DNA from: Bacillota bacterium
GTDB taxonomy: Bacteria; Bacillota; Dethiobacteria; DTU022; UBA8154
Length of the DNA stretch: 53,605 bases
Direction of reading: 5' to 3'
NCBI GenBank assembly: GCA_012839215.1
Contig: DUNV01000022.1
Span: 1 to 53,605, forward strand
Positions within the stretch are counted from its first letter, which is position 1, and every line of letters begins with the position of its first letter. The notes below the pieces were generated by a model, which was not told where the DNA came from, did not search any database, and saw only the letters and a program-made list of their open reading frames with translations. Shown here in pieces: positions 1 through 8,389 of the stretch. Made by a program: the position numbers and the translations under genes.

Positions 1-47
1 ATCAAGCTGACGCCGGCAATGAAGGCAGCAATGACATGACTGCGCAT
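1..47 (-). CDS. N-terminus of an unknown membrane or exported protein (partial)
   Basis: Reading the minus strand leftwards from an ATG at 47 gives an open frame beginning MRSHVIAAFIAGVSL, which runs off the window edge. The hydrophobic start suggests a signal peptide or first membrane helix. A GGGG stretch lies about 7 nt upstream, and a second in-frame ATG lies at 53. A minus-strand promoter (133-161) and a short leader ORF precede it. Only about 15 residues are visible, so no function can be named. Confidence 0.4.
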   Translation of the reverse strand, partial: MRSHVIAAFIAGVSL

Positions 48-84
48 CCACATTCCCCATCATCTTCCTTCCTTTGGTATGTTG

Positions 85-111
85 CTATTTTAATATTTCG
101 GCGAAAGCCAT
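85..111 (-). CDS. Possible 8-codon leader ORF
   Basis: On the minus strand AGGAG is followed 4 nt later by ATG and the frame MAFAEILK, then TAG. It sits between a consensus-like promoter and the gene that leaves the window, with a second RBS (AAGGAAGG) after its stop. It could be a translated leader peptide or chance. There is no codon enrichment that would point to amino-acid attenuation. Confidence 0.25.
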   Translation of the reverse strand: MAFAEILK

Positions 112-132
112 TTAGCTCCTCTCGTCAATTAT

Positions 133-161
133 ACTATAATACGTATAACAAGCGCCGTCAA
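133..161 (-). promoter_or_regulatory. SigA-type promoter for the gene leaving the left edge
   Basis: The minus strand reads TTGACG, 17 nt, TATAGT. Each box is 5/6 to the vegetative consensus with ideal spacing. It points towards the partial gene at 1-47. Confidence 0.6.
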
Positions 162-218
162 AGCATTTCGTCTAAACATTTATATGACAGGAACCCCAGG
201 AACTTCCCAGAAATTATT

Positions 219-265
219 ACGGGCTGCGCCTGCCTAGTTAAATTTACTAGGACTGCGCAGCCCGT
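219..265 (-). terminator. Hairpin downstream of tRNA-Leu
   Basis: Perfect 11-bp arms (ACGGGCTGCGC / GCGCAGCCCGT) enclose an inner CCTAGT/ACTAGG stem. On the minus strand it follows the tRNA 3' end by about 10 nt and is followed by AATAATTT, a weak U-rich tail. It probably ends the tRNA transcript. Confidence 0.6.
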
Positions 266-275
266 ATTTATCACA

Positions 276-360
<85 letters not shown>

Positions 361-372
361 TTAACGATTATT

Positions 373-401
373 ACTATAGCATATTTTTATTTTTTCTTCA
401 A
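373..401 (-). promoter_or_regulatory. Promoter for tRNA-Leu
   Basis: The minus strand reads TTGAAG, 17 nt, TATAGT and ends about 13 nt before the tRNA 5' end. The spacing is ideal and each box is close to the SigA consensus. Confidence 0.65.
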
Positions 402-490
402 CGCATCGTACCCCCATTTTCCGTGATATTTCTTTGATTATTTTAAAGATATTTTTCATGGGCTTGCCTTTAAAAGGGATAAAATGGTAT

Positions 491-556
491 GGTAGCCAAT
501 AGGTAGCCAATAGGTAGCCTATAGTTAACCTAGAGATAGCCAATTAGGTAGTTAAT
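491..556. repeat. 11-bp tandem repeat upstream of the phosphoesterase gene
   Basis: GGTAGCCAATA occurs twice in direct succession (491-512), then decays through GGTAGCCTATA, GTTAACCTAGA and GATAGCCAATT. That is about five to six units with an 11-bp period. It lies immediately upstream of the RBS of the phosphoesterase gene. The rest of 361-590 holds only the tRNA promoter. Confidence 0.75.
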
Positions 557-587
557 AGGTAGGAAGTTGTGCAAAGGCGGTGAAACA

Positions 588-1283
588 GTGTCCCTTTTTG
601 CTATTAGCGATTTGCATCTTTCCCTTTCGGGGGAAAAACCCATGGACGTTTTCGGCACGACATGGGAAAACCATCATCTTAAATTGAAACAAAACTGGGA
701 AAGCGTTGTTCGGGAAGGCGATACGGTGATCCTTGGCGGAGATCTTTCCTGGGCGATGAGACTGGAGGAGGCAGCCATAGATTTTCAGTTTGTTGATGCC
801 CTTCCGGGTTCCAAAATTTTATTTAAGGGTAATCACGACTACTGGTGGCAGAGTTTTTCCAAAGTGAAAGCAGCGCTGCCCAAAAGCATGATAGCTATTC
901 AAAACAATTATGCACCCTATAACGATAACGTGGCTCTTTGCGGAACGCGCGGCTGGACAATTCCCATGATCCGGGAAGCCCCGGGGGATGATGAAAAAAT
1001 TTATAAAAGAGAGCTGATACGCCTGGAACTTTCGCTAGAATCAGCCCGCAAGGATGGTTTTTCCCAGTTTATCGTCACCCTGCACTACCCTCCCTTTTCC
1101 CCATCGTTAAACGATAGCGGTTTTACGGAAATCATGCAGCGTTACGATGTAAAAATTTGCCTTTACGGCCATCTTCATGGCAAGGATCATAGCCGGGCCT
1201 TTACAGGGATAAGGGATAACATCAGATATTTCTTTGTTTCCAGTGACTATCTAAACTTTTGTCCATTGCGCATTGATCCCTAG
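588..1283 (+). CDS. Calcineurin-like metallophosphoesterase (COG1768 type)
   Basis: The predicted cytoplasmic metal-dependent phosphohydrolase has 231 aa and a complete calcineurin-type motif series: SDLHLS near residue 8 (DxH), GGDLSW near 52 (GD), GNHDYWW near 84 (GNHD), LHYPP near 160 and YGHLHG near 200 (GHxH). These bind a dinuclear metal centre. The ORF track starts at a TTG at 567, but the GTG at 588 has AAAGGCGGTG 5 nt upstream and is preferred. The substrate is unknown. An 11-bp tandem repeat lies just upstream. Confidence 0.85.
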   Translation: MSLFAISDLHLSLSGEKPMDVFGTTWENHHLKLKQNWESVVREGDTVILGGDLSWAMRLEEAAIDFQFVDALPGSKILFKGNHDYWWQSFSKVKAALPKSMIAIQNNYAPYNDNVALCGTRGWTIPMIREAPGDDEKIYKRELIRLELSLESARKDGFSQFIVTLHYPPFSPSLNDSGFTEIMQRYDVKICLYGHLHGKDHSRAFTGIRDNIRYFFVSSDYLNFCPLRIDP

Positions 1284-1369
1284 GCCTATTTTGTTATTTT
1301 TCATTGATATAATGGTTTGAAGCACTAGACCGACAGGTGATGCAAAAACAAAGTGATTTATTTGCTTTC

Positions 1370-1397
1370 TTTACAACTCCTCCGGTCGTGTTATAAT
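1370..1397 (+). promoter_or_regulatory. SigA-type promoter of prsA
   Basis: TTTACA, 16 nt, TATAAT, ending about 30 nt before the TTG start at 1428. Confidence 0.7.
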
Positions 1398-1427
1398 GTT
1401 TTAAGCGTTTAAAAGGGAGGGAATAGC

Positions 1428-2357
1428 TTGCTAAAAGCAAGGGCCAAATATCTAATTTTTAGTGTGGGTGTTTTAATTATTATTTCTGTCATTGTTTTTA
1501 CAGGTAGTTTATCGGGTCACAATAGGGAGGTTGTGGCCAGGGTTAATGGGGAGGCAATTAAAAAGGCTGAACTAAACCAGTATTTGAATCTTATTTATCT
1601 TTACTGGCCTGCCTACCAGGAAATTTTTAGCGAGGGTGAGCAAGCCGAAGAATTTGAGCAGGAAATGCTCTGGTTATTGGTTGAAAACAAAATTTTAAAA
1701 CAGGAAATAAAGAGAATTGGACTGGAGATCGACGAGGAGGAAATCGAAAAGCGCACCAGGGAAACCAGGGAGGAACTTATTAATAATATTTATAATACGG
1801 AAGAGGAGTATGCAGCACGTTTACAGGAACTCGGCCTGAAAGAAACCACCCTTGGATTGATCTTCCGGGATGTGCAAATGAGGAACCTGCTCTATAAACA
1901 TATCGGGGACGGGGTGACGGAAAATGATGCCCGGCAGTTTGTGGAAGAGCATCCGGATTTCTTAGAGAAGGCGCCCCGTGTTCACGCTTTCCATATCCTG
2001 GTGGATACGGAGGAAGAGGCGGAGGAAATTATCCAACTCCTGGATGGAGGGGCCGATTTCGTCGAACTTGGCATGGAACGTTCCAAAGATCAGCATGTGG
2101 AGCTTGGGACAATCAGTTCCGATATCAACTTTGATCCACTTTTCCTGGAGGCCGCTTTTGCCCTGGAACCAGGAGAGGTAAGTTTGCCCGTTGAGACTAG
2201 TTTTGGTTTTCATGTTATCAAAATAACGGATAAAGAAGAGGCCGGGGTGTTAGCTTTCGAGGATGTCCAGGGCGAAATTACAGAGATGTGCAAACAGGTG
2301 CGTTTCCAGGAATATTTCGATGAATTAATAAAGGACACCCCGGTGGAAACCTTTTGA
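1428..2357 (+). CDS. prsA: Foldase PrsA-like peptidylprolyl isomerase
   Basis: This extracytoplasmic folding factor has 309 aa. An N-terminal membrane anchor (about residues 8-27) is followed by a SurA-like chaperone helical region beginning VVARVNGEAIKKAEL. A parvulin/PpiC domain follows (about 180-290) with the HAFHILVDTEEEA and SFGFHVIKI signatures. There is no lipobox cysteine, so it is anchored by the uncleaved helix rather than as a lipoprotein, unlike Bacillus PrsA. The TTG start has GGGAGGG 7 nt upstream. A SurA/PpiC gene just before spoVT is common in Clostridia. Confidence 0.9.
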   Translation: MLKARAKYLIFSVGVLIIISVIVFTGSLSGHNREVVARVNGEAIKKAELNQYLNLIYLYWPAYQEIFSEGEQAEEFEQEMLWLLVENKILKQEIKRIGLEIDEEEIEKRTRETREELINNIYNTEEEYAARLQELGLKETTLGLIFRDVQMRNLLYKHIGDGVTENDARQFVEEHPDFLEKAPRVHAFHILVDTEEEAEEIIQLLDGGADFVELGMERSKDQHVELGTISSDINFDPLFLEAAFALEPGEVSLPVETSFGFHVIKITDKEEAGVLAFEDVQGEITEMCKQVRFQEYFDELIKDTPVETF

Positions 2358-2447
2358 TTAGAGAAATGAATAAAACCCCTCCCTTAGTTTAATACTAAGG
2401 AAAAGTCTTTAAGATTAACTTTAATAAGGAAAAGAGGGGAACAGCAA

Positions 2448-3002
2448 ATGAAAGCAACGGGTATCGTCAGACGTATCGATGATCTTGGCAGGGTTGTGAT
2501 CCCCAAGGAAATAAGACGGACGCTTAGGATCAGGGAGGGTGACCCCCTAGAAATTTTTGTCGATCGTGATGGGGAAGTTATCCTTAAGAAATATTCTCCT
2601 ATCGGCGAGCTGGGGGACTTTGCCCAGGAGTATGCCGATTCTTTGTATGAGGTCATGGGGCATGTGGCTTTAATTGCCGATAGGGATACGATTATTGCCG
2701 TTTCCGGTGCCCCTAAGAAGGAATTCTTGGATCGTCCTTTGAGCATGGCCGTGGAAAAGATTATGGAAACGCGTCGTAGCGTGCTGATCAATGATACATC
2801 GCAGCATGAGATGTATGAGAATGCTGATGAGGATAATGTGTCGAAGTTTTTTGCCGAGGCGATTGCACCTATTATATCCGAGGGGGATCCCATTGGAGCC
2901 GTGATCATGGGTACAAGGAATAGCGAAGTTACCCTGGGCGACATGGAATTAAAACTTGTCGAGACGGCCGCGGGTTTCCTCGCCAAACAGATGGAACAAT
3001 AA
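2448..3002 (+). CDS. spoVT: Stage V sporulation protein T
   Basis: Forespore transcription regulator of 184 aa, the usual length. It has an AbrB-type swapped-hairpin DNA-binding domain at the N-terminus (MKATGIVRRIDDLGRVVIPKE) and a C-terminal GAF domain from about residue 55. In Bacillus SpoVT tunes SigG-dependent genes. The ATG has GGGGA about 9 nt upstream. A 7-bp hairpin (CCTTAGT/ACTAAGG) lies in the leader. No clear SigG promoter could be assigned. A terminator follows at 3102. Confidence 0.97.
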   Translation: MKATGIVRRIDDLGRVVIPKEIRRTLRIREGDPLEIFVDRDGEVILKKYSPIGELGDFAQEYADSLYEVMGHVALIADRDTIIAVSGAPKKEFLDRPLSMAVEKIMETRRSVLINDTSQHEMYENADEDNVSKFFAEAIAPIISEGDPIGAVIMGTRNSEVTLGDMELKLVETAAGFLAKQMEQ

Positions 3003-3101
3003 AACTGAGGAGACTTTCCCGATGGGTATGCATTATTAACAGATGCTTAGCGTTTCCGGAATTACTATTATATTTTAAAAAGGGCCATTCTGTTTACTAA
3101 A

Positions 3102-3132
3102 GTAGTAACAGCGCCATGTTACTGCTTTTTTT
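3102..3132 (+). terminator. Rho-independent terminator after spoVT
   Basis: Arms AGTAACA / TGTTACT, extended to about 9 bp with one G-U pair, have a 6-nt loop and a run of seven T. Confidence 0.85.
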
Positions 3133-3251
3133 ATATGTTCAATGGATAGACAAACGGTTACTTTTCCTGTAATCGCTGCGTAAACCTGACTTGCGCCATC
3201 GGATCATATGATATAATGAACCAGTAAAATAGAGAAACGGGGGAAGAAGGC

Positions 3252-4877
3252 TTGTCAAGAGGCCAATCCTTTCTGAAGGGGGCTTTAATCCTTAGTGCAG
3301 CCGGGCTGGGCGTCCGTTTGATGGGAGCCGGGCTCAAAATTTTTCTGGCGGCTGTGATGGGCGATGAGGGAATTGGCCTTTACCAGATGGCCTATCCTGT
3401 CTATACGACGCTTCTGGCCATTTCAACTGCCGGTATTCCTATTGCTGTTTCCAAGCTCGTTGCCGAGAGCCTGGCGCAAAAGGATTTTCGGGGTGCCTAC
3501 CGGGTTTTTAAGGTGGCTCTCGCCATCTTGACAATTCTCGGTTCGGTTTTTACCTTGCTGTTGCTTCTGGGTGCTAACTTTTTTGCAAGCAGCATTGCCC
3601 AGGATCCCAGAGCCTACTATCCCCTCATCGGTATTTCCCCGGCTATCTTTTTGGTGACGATCATGTCCGTTTTTCGCGGCTTTTTCCAGGGGCAACAGGA
3701 AATGATGCCCACAGCGTCTTCCCAGATCGTGGAGCAAGCGGCCAGGATTGTCGTTGTTATTGTTTTAGTATATTTGCTGCTACCCAGGGGCCTGGAATTT
3801 GCTGCTGCCGGTGCGGCCTTTGGTGCTGTGGCCGGGGCGCTGTTTTCCTTGCTGTTTTTGCTTTTTCTTTTCTTTAGGAGCAGGAAGGCTTTTCTGGGGA
3901 AGATAGAACGTCAGATTATTCTTAAGGATTTTAGCTGGCAGCAGGTTCTCTACCGCATCTTTGCCCTATCGATCCCTATTACTTTGGGCAGCCTTGTTCT
4001 TCCTCTTATCAATTTGCTCGATCTTAGCATCGTGCCCCTCAGACTCCACCAGGCGGGTTTTTCCACTGTGGAGGCGACGAGCCTTTATGGGCAGCTCACC
4101 GGTATGGCCAACTCGGTCATCCAGTTTCCAGTTCTTTTAACCATTGCCCTGGCTATGAGTCTGGTACCGGCTATTTCTGAAGCTCAGGCGCTCAGGAGCA
4201 CTACCTTGATCCGGGAAAGGACAGGGTTGGCCCTTAGAGTAACACTGTTTTTTGCCATACCGGCTTCCCTGGGCCTGTTTATTCTCGCCGAACCAACGAC
4301 CCTCGTTCTTTTTGACAATGTGGGAGCCTCCTACCCCCTGGCGGTGCTTTCCTTTGCCGTGGTTTTTCTTTCCCTCTATACGGCAACATCGGGAATTCTG
4401 CAGGGTTTGGGGCGGACGTTGGATCCGGTCAAAAACATGGTGTTCGGGGCGGCGATAAAATTTGTTTTAAGCTGGATATTAACAGCAATGCCTGCGCTGC
4501 ATATTGGAGGGGCCGCCTTTTCGACTGTGGCCGGTTTTTCGGTGGCTGCATTTTTTAATATTCGCCAGGTGTCCGTTTTAACCGGCTGGCGTTTTAGCTT
4601 TGGCGATCTGCTTGTGAAGCCCCTCGTGGCGGCGTTTTTTATGTCCTGGGGTGTGCTGCTTACCTCCGGATTGTTGGGCCCTTTTTTGGGTTCCCTGGTG
4701 CCGGGAAGGCTGGCCGGAGGTTTGCTCCTTATTATAGAAATTCTGTTGGGTTTGGTCATCTATGTTCTGGTTTTAATCCTGATCGGCGGTTTGACGGAGG
4801 CAGACCTAAAGGCAGTTCCCCGGCTGGGAAATCCACTTTCGCGCTGGGTAAGGCGTTTTAAGCTTATTAGGAAGTAG
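3252..4877 (+). CDS. spoVB: SpoVB/YabM-family flippase (MOP superfamily)
   Basis: Polytopic membrane protein of 541 aa with about 14 predicted helices. It has the family start (SRGQSFLKGALILSAAGLG) and a GLYQMAYPVY segment. SpoVB-type proteins of the MVF/MurJ branch are thought to move lipid-linked glycan precursors for the spore cortex. TTG start with GGGGGAAGAAGG upstream. A TATAAT box lies at about 3214, but its -35 is off-spacing. Its position between spoVT and mazG is the canonical yabM place. Confidence 0.92.
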   Translation: MSRGQSFLKGALILSAAGLGVRLMGAGLKIFLAAVMGDEGIGLYQMAYPVYTTLLAISTAGIPIAVSKLVAESLAQKDFRGAYRVFKVALAILTILGSVFTLLLLLGANFFASSIAQDPRAYYPLIGISPAIFLVTIMSVFRGFFQGQQEMMPTASSQIVEQAARIVVVIVLVYLLLPRGLEFAAAGAAFGAVAGALFSLLFLLFLFFRSRKAFLGKIERQIILKDFSWQQVLYRIFALSIPITLGSLVLPLINLLDLSIVPLRLHQAGFSTVEATSLYGQLTGMANSVIQFPVLLTIALAMSLVPAISEAQALRSTTLIRERTGLALRVTLFFAIPASLGLFILAEPTTLVLFDNVGASYPLAVLSFAVVFLSLYTATSGILQGLGRTLDPVKNMVFGAAIKFVLSWILTAMPALHIGGAAFSTVAGFSVAAFFNIRQVSVLTGWRFSFGDLLVKPLVAAFFMSWGVLLTSGLLGPFLGSLVPGRLAGGLLLIIEILLGLVIYVLVLILIGGLTEADLKAVPRLGNPLSRWVRRFKLIRK

Positions 4878-4901
4878 GGAATGATTTTATGGAGGCACAA
4901 A

Positions 4902-6365
4902 ATGCGCAGGCTATTGATAGTTGGCATGGGGCGGGAGCAGAATCCCGCCAGGGTATTGCAAAAAGGTATCGTTTCTTCTTCATCTTTAATAGCTGTCTAT
5001 CGGTTGACGGAAGGCCCGGAAGGTATTGAAAAAGGCTTGCCGGGTTCCGGGAACGAGATTATTTTTCTGGAGGAAATAGAAAGATCCCAACCGGGGCTTT
5101 CTTTGATCGAATTAAGGAAAAAGATGGCCGAAGAAATTCTCGGCAGCGTTGAAGACGGGGGGGAGGTGGCCTGTCTTTTACCCGGAAGGCCCTGGCCCGG
5201 CGATGGCCTTTACCTTGAATTGCTGGCGCAGACCGGCGGGGATGCCTGGACGGTGGATATTTTTCCGGGGGAAGATTTAAGCAGCCCGGTGCTTGAATTC
5301 CTGCAGAAAAACAATCCGGGCATAAATTTTTCACGCGGAGTAACATGGATCGACAGCCTCAATCTTGGTGAGCTCCGGGAGCCGCCCCGGGGGGAACTTT
5401 TGCTCACCCATTCGGGCAGCAGATATGTTTTACGGTGTGCCTGTGAAGTACTCAGGACCCTATACCCTTCACATCATCCTATTGATATTCTCAGGCTGGA
5501 TGAAAAGGGTCTGCTGTGCCATTCTGCAACCGTTTTGCTGCAGGATCTGGGTAATGAGGACGATCCTGGCTTTCTTATTTTACGTGTTCCTCCCCGTCCG
5601 TATTACTACCTTGGCGATATGGTGTATTTGCTGGGCGAACTTCGCTCCCCGGAAGGGTGCCCTTGGGACCGGGAGCAGGATCACCAATCCCTAAAGCCCT
5701 ATCTTCTTGAAGAATCTTATGAGGTGCTCGATGCTATTGACGGCGGCGATCACCTGGCCCTTTGTGAAGAACTGGGCGATCTGCTCTTGCAGATAGTTTT
5801 TCACAGCCAGCTTGCCGCAGAAAAGGATATATTCTACCTTTGGCAGGTTATTGACGGAATCTCCCGCAAAATTTACCGGCGCCATCCCCATGTTTTCCAG
5901 GGCGAAAAAGCCAGGGATACACAGGATGTAGCTGTCATCTGGCAGCAGGCCAAGGATCAGGAAAGGGGCGGGGCAAAAAAAGATCGTTTCGCCCTCCCGG
6001 CCAGTTTTCCGGCCCTTTTTCGGGCGCAAAAAATACAAAAAAAAGTTTCGCAGCTTGGTTTTGATTGGCCCGACGCACGGGGAGCAGTAGAAAAACTTTT
6101 CGAGGAACTTGAAGAATTTTCCCAGGCCCTGGAGAGCGGGCAGAAGGAAAACATTGCCGAGGAGCTGGGGGACCTTTTCTTTTCTCTGGTCAATGTGGCC
6201 CGTTTTGTTGGGGTTGAGGCAGAAATAGTTCTGGGCGATGCCACTGAGAAATTTATTCGGCGTTTCCGCTATGTAGACGCCCAGGTGCAAAAGCGGGGCG
6301 GTGATTATAGATGCTTTACCCTGGAAGAGCTGGACGTTTGGTGGGATGAGGCTAAAAAGCTTTAA
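4902..6365 (+). CDS. mazG: YabN-type protein: degenerate tetrapyrrole-methylase domain fused to MazG
   Basis: 487 aa. Residues about 240-487 hold two MazG-like all-alpha units with the CPWDREQDHQSL and LLEESYEVLDAI...EELGDLLLQI motifs (Glu/Asp Mg2+ sites), the nucleoside triphosphate pyrophosphohydrolase signature. The N-terminal half has the length of the SAM-dependent methylase domain of YabN, but its first motif reads VGMGREQNPAR instead of a GxGPGDP-type glycine loop. That domain is probably inactive. The ATG at 4902 has GGAGG 6 nt upstream and is preferred to 4881. It follows spoVB closely and is probably co-transcribed. Confidence 0.9.
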   Translation: MRRLLIVGMGREQNPARVLQKGIVSSSSLIAVYRLTEGPEGIEKGLPGSGNEIIFLEEIERSQPGLSLIELRKKMAEEILGSVEDGGEVACLLPGRPWPGDGLYLELLAQTGGDAWTVDIFPGEDLSSPVLEFLQKNNPGINFSRGVTWIDSLNLGELREPPRGELLLTHSGSRYVLRCACEVLRTLYPSHHPIDILRLDEKGLLCHSATVLLQDLGNEDDPGFLILRVPPRPYYYLGDMVYLLGELRSPEGCPWDREQDHQSLKPYLLEESYEVLDAIDGGDHLALCEELGDLLLQIVFHSQLAAEKDIFYLWQVIDGISRKIYRRHPHVFQGEKARDTQDVAVIWQQAKDQERGGAKKDRFALPASFPALFRAQKIQKKVSQLGFDWPDARGAVEKLFEELEEFSQALESGQKENIAEELGDLFFSLVNVARFVGVEAEIVLGDATEKFIRRFRYVDAQVQKRGGDYRCFTLEELDVWWDEAKKL

Positions 6366-6481
6366 AGGTCTGCCGGGGTAGCTGCCGATGCGGCCTTTAT
6401 CTAAAAGGTTGAAGCGGATCCCCGGGGTTATCCGGCGACCTGTCTATTTGCCACCAGATGGCCTGCAGTTTCCAGTGCATG

Positions 6482-6544
6482 TTTTTTTTCCCGGTAGTTG
6501 CTAATAATAAGGTAGTCGCCCCCAAAATACTACCGGGAGAAAAA
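6482..6544 (+). promoter_or_regulatory. Long hairpin that can bury the RBS of the MFS gene
   Basis: CCCGGTAGT (6490-6498) and ACTACCGGG (6529-6537) are perfect inverted copies. The preceding T-run pairs with the following AGAAAAA, extending the stem to about 16 bp with one G-U. The right arm contains GGGAG, the ribosome binding site of the TTG start at 6547. A second GGTAGT at 6511-6516 can pair with the same right arm, giving an alternative shorter hairpin. This could be a translational switch or a DNA operator. Confidence 0.65.
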
Positions 6545-6546
6545 TA

Positions 6547-7749
6547 TTGCCTATGTTAGATAAAAAACCTAGCGTTTTGATCCTCAGCCTGGTTCCCTTC
6601 CTGATGGTTCTGGGAAATTCGATGTTGATACCGGAATTTCCCGCCATCAAAGAGGCCCTGAAGATCGATCAGTTTCAGGTCGGGCTGCTCATTACATTTT
6701 TTTCTGCGGCCGCTGCACTGGCTATCCCATTTTTAGGCTATCTGTCGGATAGAATTGGTCGAAAAATCATCATTGTTCCTGCCCTGCTGCTCTATGGCCT
6801 GGGCGGGGCTGCCTCTGGTTTTGCGGCCATTTTGCTGGAAAATCCTTATGGCTATATCCTTGCGGGGAGGGTGGTGCAGGGGTTGGGGGCGGCTGGCACT
6901 GCGCCGCTGGCTATGACTCTCGCCGGCGATCTTTTGCCGGACGGGGAACGCAGTTGGGGGATGGGTACCCTGGAGGCCGGTAACGGGATTGGCAAGGTGT
7001 TCAGCCCCATTATCGGTTCCGCCGTGGCACTGATCATCTGGTATGCGCTTTTTTTTTCCTATGCAATCTTATCTATCCCCGTGGCCCTTCTGATTTGGTT
7101 TCTTGTGCAAGAAAAGCAGGGGGAGGATCAGGGCGTTCCATTTAAAAAATATATTAGCGATATGAAAGATATATTTGATAAAAAGGGTGTCTCGCTGCTA
7201 CTGACTTTTGGGGGCGGTCTGGTCATCCTTTTTATTTTGTTCGGCGTTCTTTCCTATACCTCGGATATTCTTGTTTCCACTTTTAAGCTAAAAGGGATCA
7301 TTAAAGGGTTAGTGTTGTCAATCCCTTTGCTAACGATGTCTATCCTCGCCTACCTTTCCGGCCTTTATCTTAAAAGGAAGGGGCGAAATTTTAAGCTGTT
7401 TTTCCTGCTGGGGTTGGTTATTGCTGCCGTGGCCATGGGTATTCTGCCCTTTTGTAACCGCAGCCTTATTGTTTATCCACTGGTACTGGCCGTGCTCGGT
7501 TTCGGGAGCGGGATGATGCTTCCGGCTGTTAATACAATGGTTACCAGTTCGACTAAAAGCAGCCGCCGGGGAGGGGTTACATCCCTCTACGGCAGTATTC
7601 GTTTTTTGGGGGTGGCCTTGGGGCCTCCTACCTTTTCATTGCTTTTTAAGGGAGGCGTTTATTTAATGTTTTTTAGCGGGGGGGTGCTGGCATTACTGGC
7701 GGGCATCACCGGTTTTTTGTTTATTAATGAGGATAGTTTACTGAAATAA
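6547..7749 (+). CDS. MFS transporter (drug-efflux-like)
   Basis: 400 aa and about 12 predicted membrane helices. The MFS motif A appears between helices 2 and 3 (GYLSDRIGRK), and GRVVQGLGAAGTAPL forms helix 4, as in DHA1-type proton antiporters. The substrate cannot be told. TTG start with GGGAG 7 nt upstream, inside a long hairpin (6482-6544). It lies in the slot between mazG and yabP where hup and yabO are usually found. Confidence 0.88.
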   Translation: MPMLDKKPSVLILSLVPFLMVLGNSMLIPEFPAIKEALKIDQFQVGLLITFFSAAAALAIPFLGYLSDRIGRKIIIVPALLLYGLGGAASGFAAILLENPYGYILAGRVVQGLGAAGTAPLAMTLAGDLLPDGERSWGMGTLEAGNGIGKVFSPIIGSAVALIIWYALFFSYAILSIPVALLIWFLVQEKQGEDQGVPFKKYISDMKDIFDKKGVSLLLTFGGGLVILFILFGVLSYTSDILVSTFKLKGIIKGLVLSIPLLTMSILAYLSGLYLKRKGRNFKLFFLLGLVIAAVAMGILPFCNRSLIVYPLVLAVLGFGSGMMLPAVNTMVTSSTKSSRRGGVTSLYGSIRFLGVALGPPTFSLLFKGGVYLMFFSGGVLALLAGITGFLFINEDSLLK

Positions 7750-7841
7750 AAATGGTAGTTGTCCCGGCCAAAGAGTTTTGCCGGCAGGCAAAGAACTGAC
7801 CAGGCGACAAGACACACAAAAACAAGGAAAACCAGCGCCAA
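7659..7841 (-). CDS. Possible small membrane protein overlapping the MFS 3' end
   Basis: A minus-strand frame opens with TTG at 7841 after AAAGGAG (about 8 nt) and encodes 60 aa with one strong hydrophobic helix (LALVFLVFVCLVAWSVLCL). It follows the DUF441 gene by 16 nt and overlaps the convergent MFS gene by 91 bp. The RBS and helix argue for it; the antisense overlap and lack of recognised homologues argue against. Confidence 0.3.
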   Translation of the reverse strand: MALVFLVFVCLVAWSVLCLPAKLFGRDNYHFYFSKLSSLINKKPVMPASNASTPPLKNIK

Positions 7842-7857
7842 GGTTGTTTGCTCCTTT

Positions 7858-8313
7858 CTAGCGGGAAAACAGGTTGATGAGATGGAGGAAAAAGGCAGCG
7901 ATCCCACCGGCCATCAATGGCCCTACGGGGATACCCCTCAGGAAAATAATGCCGATAATCGATCCGATGACCAGGCCAAGAATAACCTGGGGCTGGCTTT
8001 CCAGCAATTGGATGCCCATGTTGTTTAGCCTGGTGGCGATTAGGCCCCCGGCGATGGCCAGCAATCCGGGCAGGGAACTAAAAGCAGCCATGATTTCCTT
8101 TGTGCCGATGCGGCCATGGGCCACGGGGACGAGGACGGCCAGCATAAGAAAAAGCAGCCCGATTTCCACGCCTCGTTCTTCGAGCAGGGGCGGCAGGCTT
8201 TTAATATTGAGGATTTTGATGGCCAGAAGCAACCCTGCTGCGATGCTGAGGGAGTTGGATTTCGCCAGGATACCCAATAGAAAGATGACAGCGATAAAGA
8301 CGAGTCCATTCAA
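7858..8313 (-). CDS. DUF441 family membrane protein (YtwI/YeaL, UPF0756)
   Basis: 151 aa, the usual family length, with four to five hydrophobic helices. It has the family pattern of an N-terminal NGLVFIAVIFLLGILAKS helix, a LLEERGVEIGL stretch, and a C-terminal GLVIGSIIGIIFLRGIPVGPL segment. The biochemical role is unknown; the family is widespread in Firmicutes and gamma-proteobacteria. TTG start at 8313 with only a weak RBS (GGGGGCC). It lies downstream of, and in the same direction as, the phosphosulfolactate synthase gene. Confidence 0.88.
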   Translation of the reverse strand: MNGLVFIAVIFLLGILAKSNSLSIAAGLLLAIKILNIKSLPPLLEERGVEIGLLFLMLAVLVPVAHGRIGTKEIMAAFSSLPGLLAIAGGLIATRLNNMGIQLLESQPQVILGLVIGSIIGIIFLRGIPVGPLMAGGIAAFFLHLINLFSR

Positions 8314-8389
8314 ATTGGCCGGCCCCCATCAAAAAATAATTAAATGTGTTTCCGCAGCTAAGGTTATATATATGTTGGGCAAATTTGGG

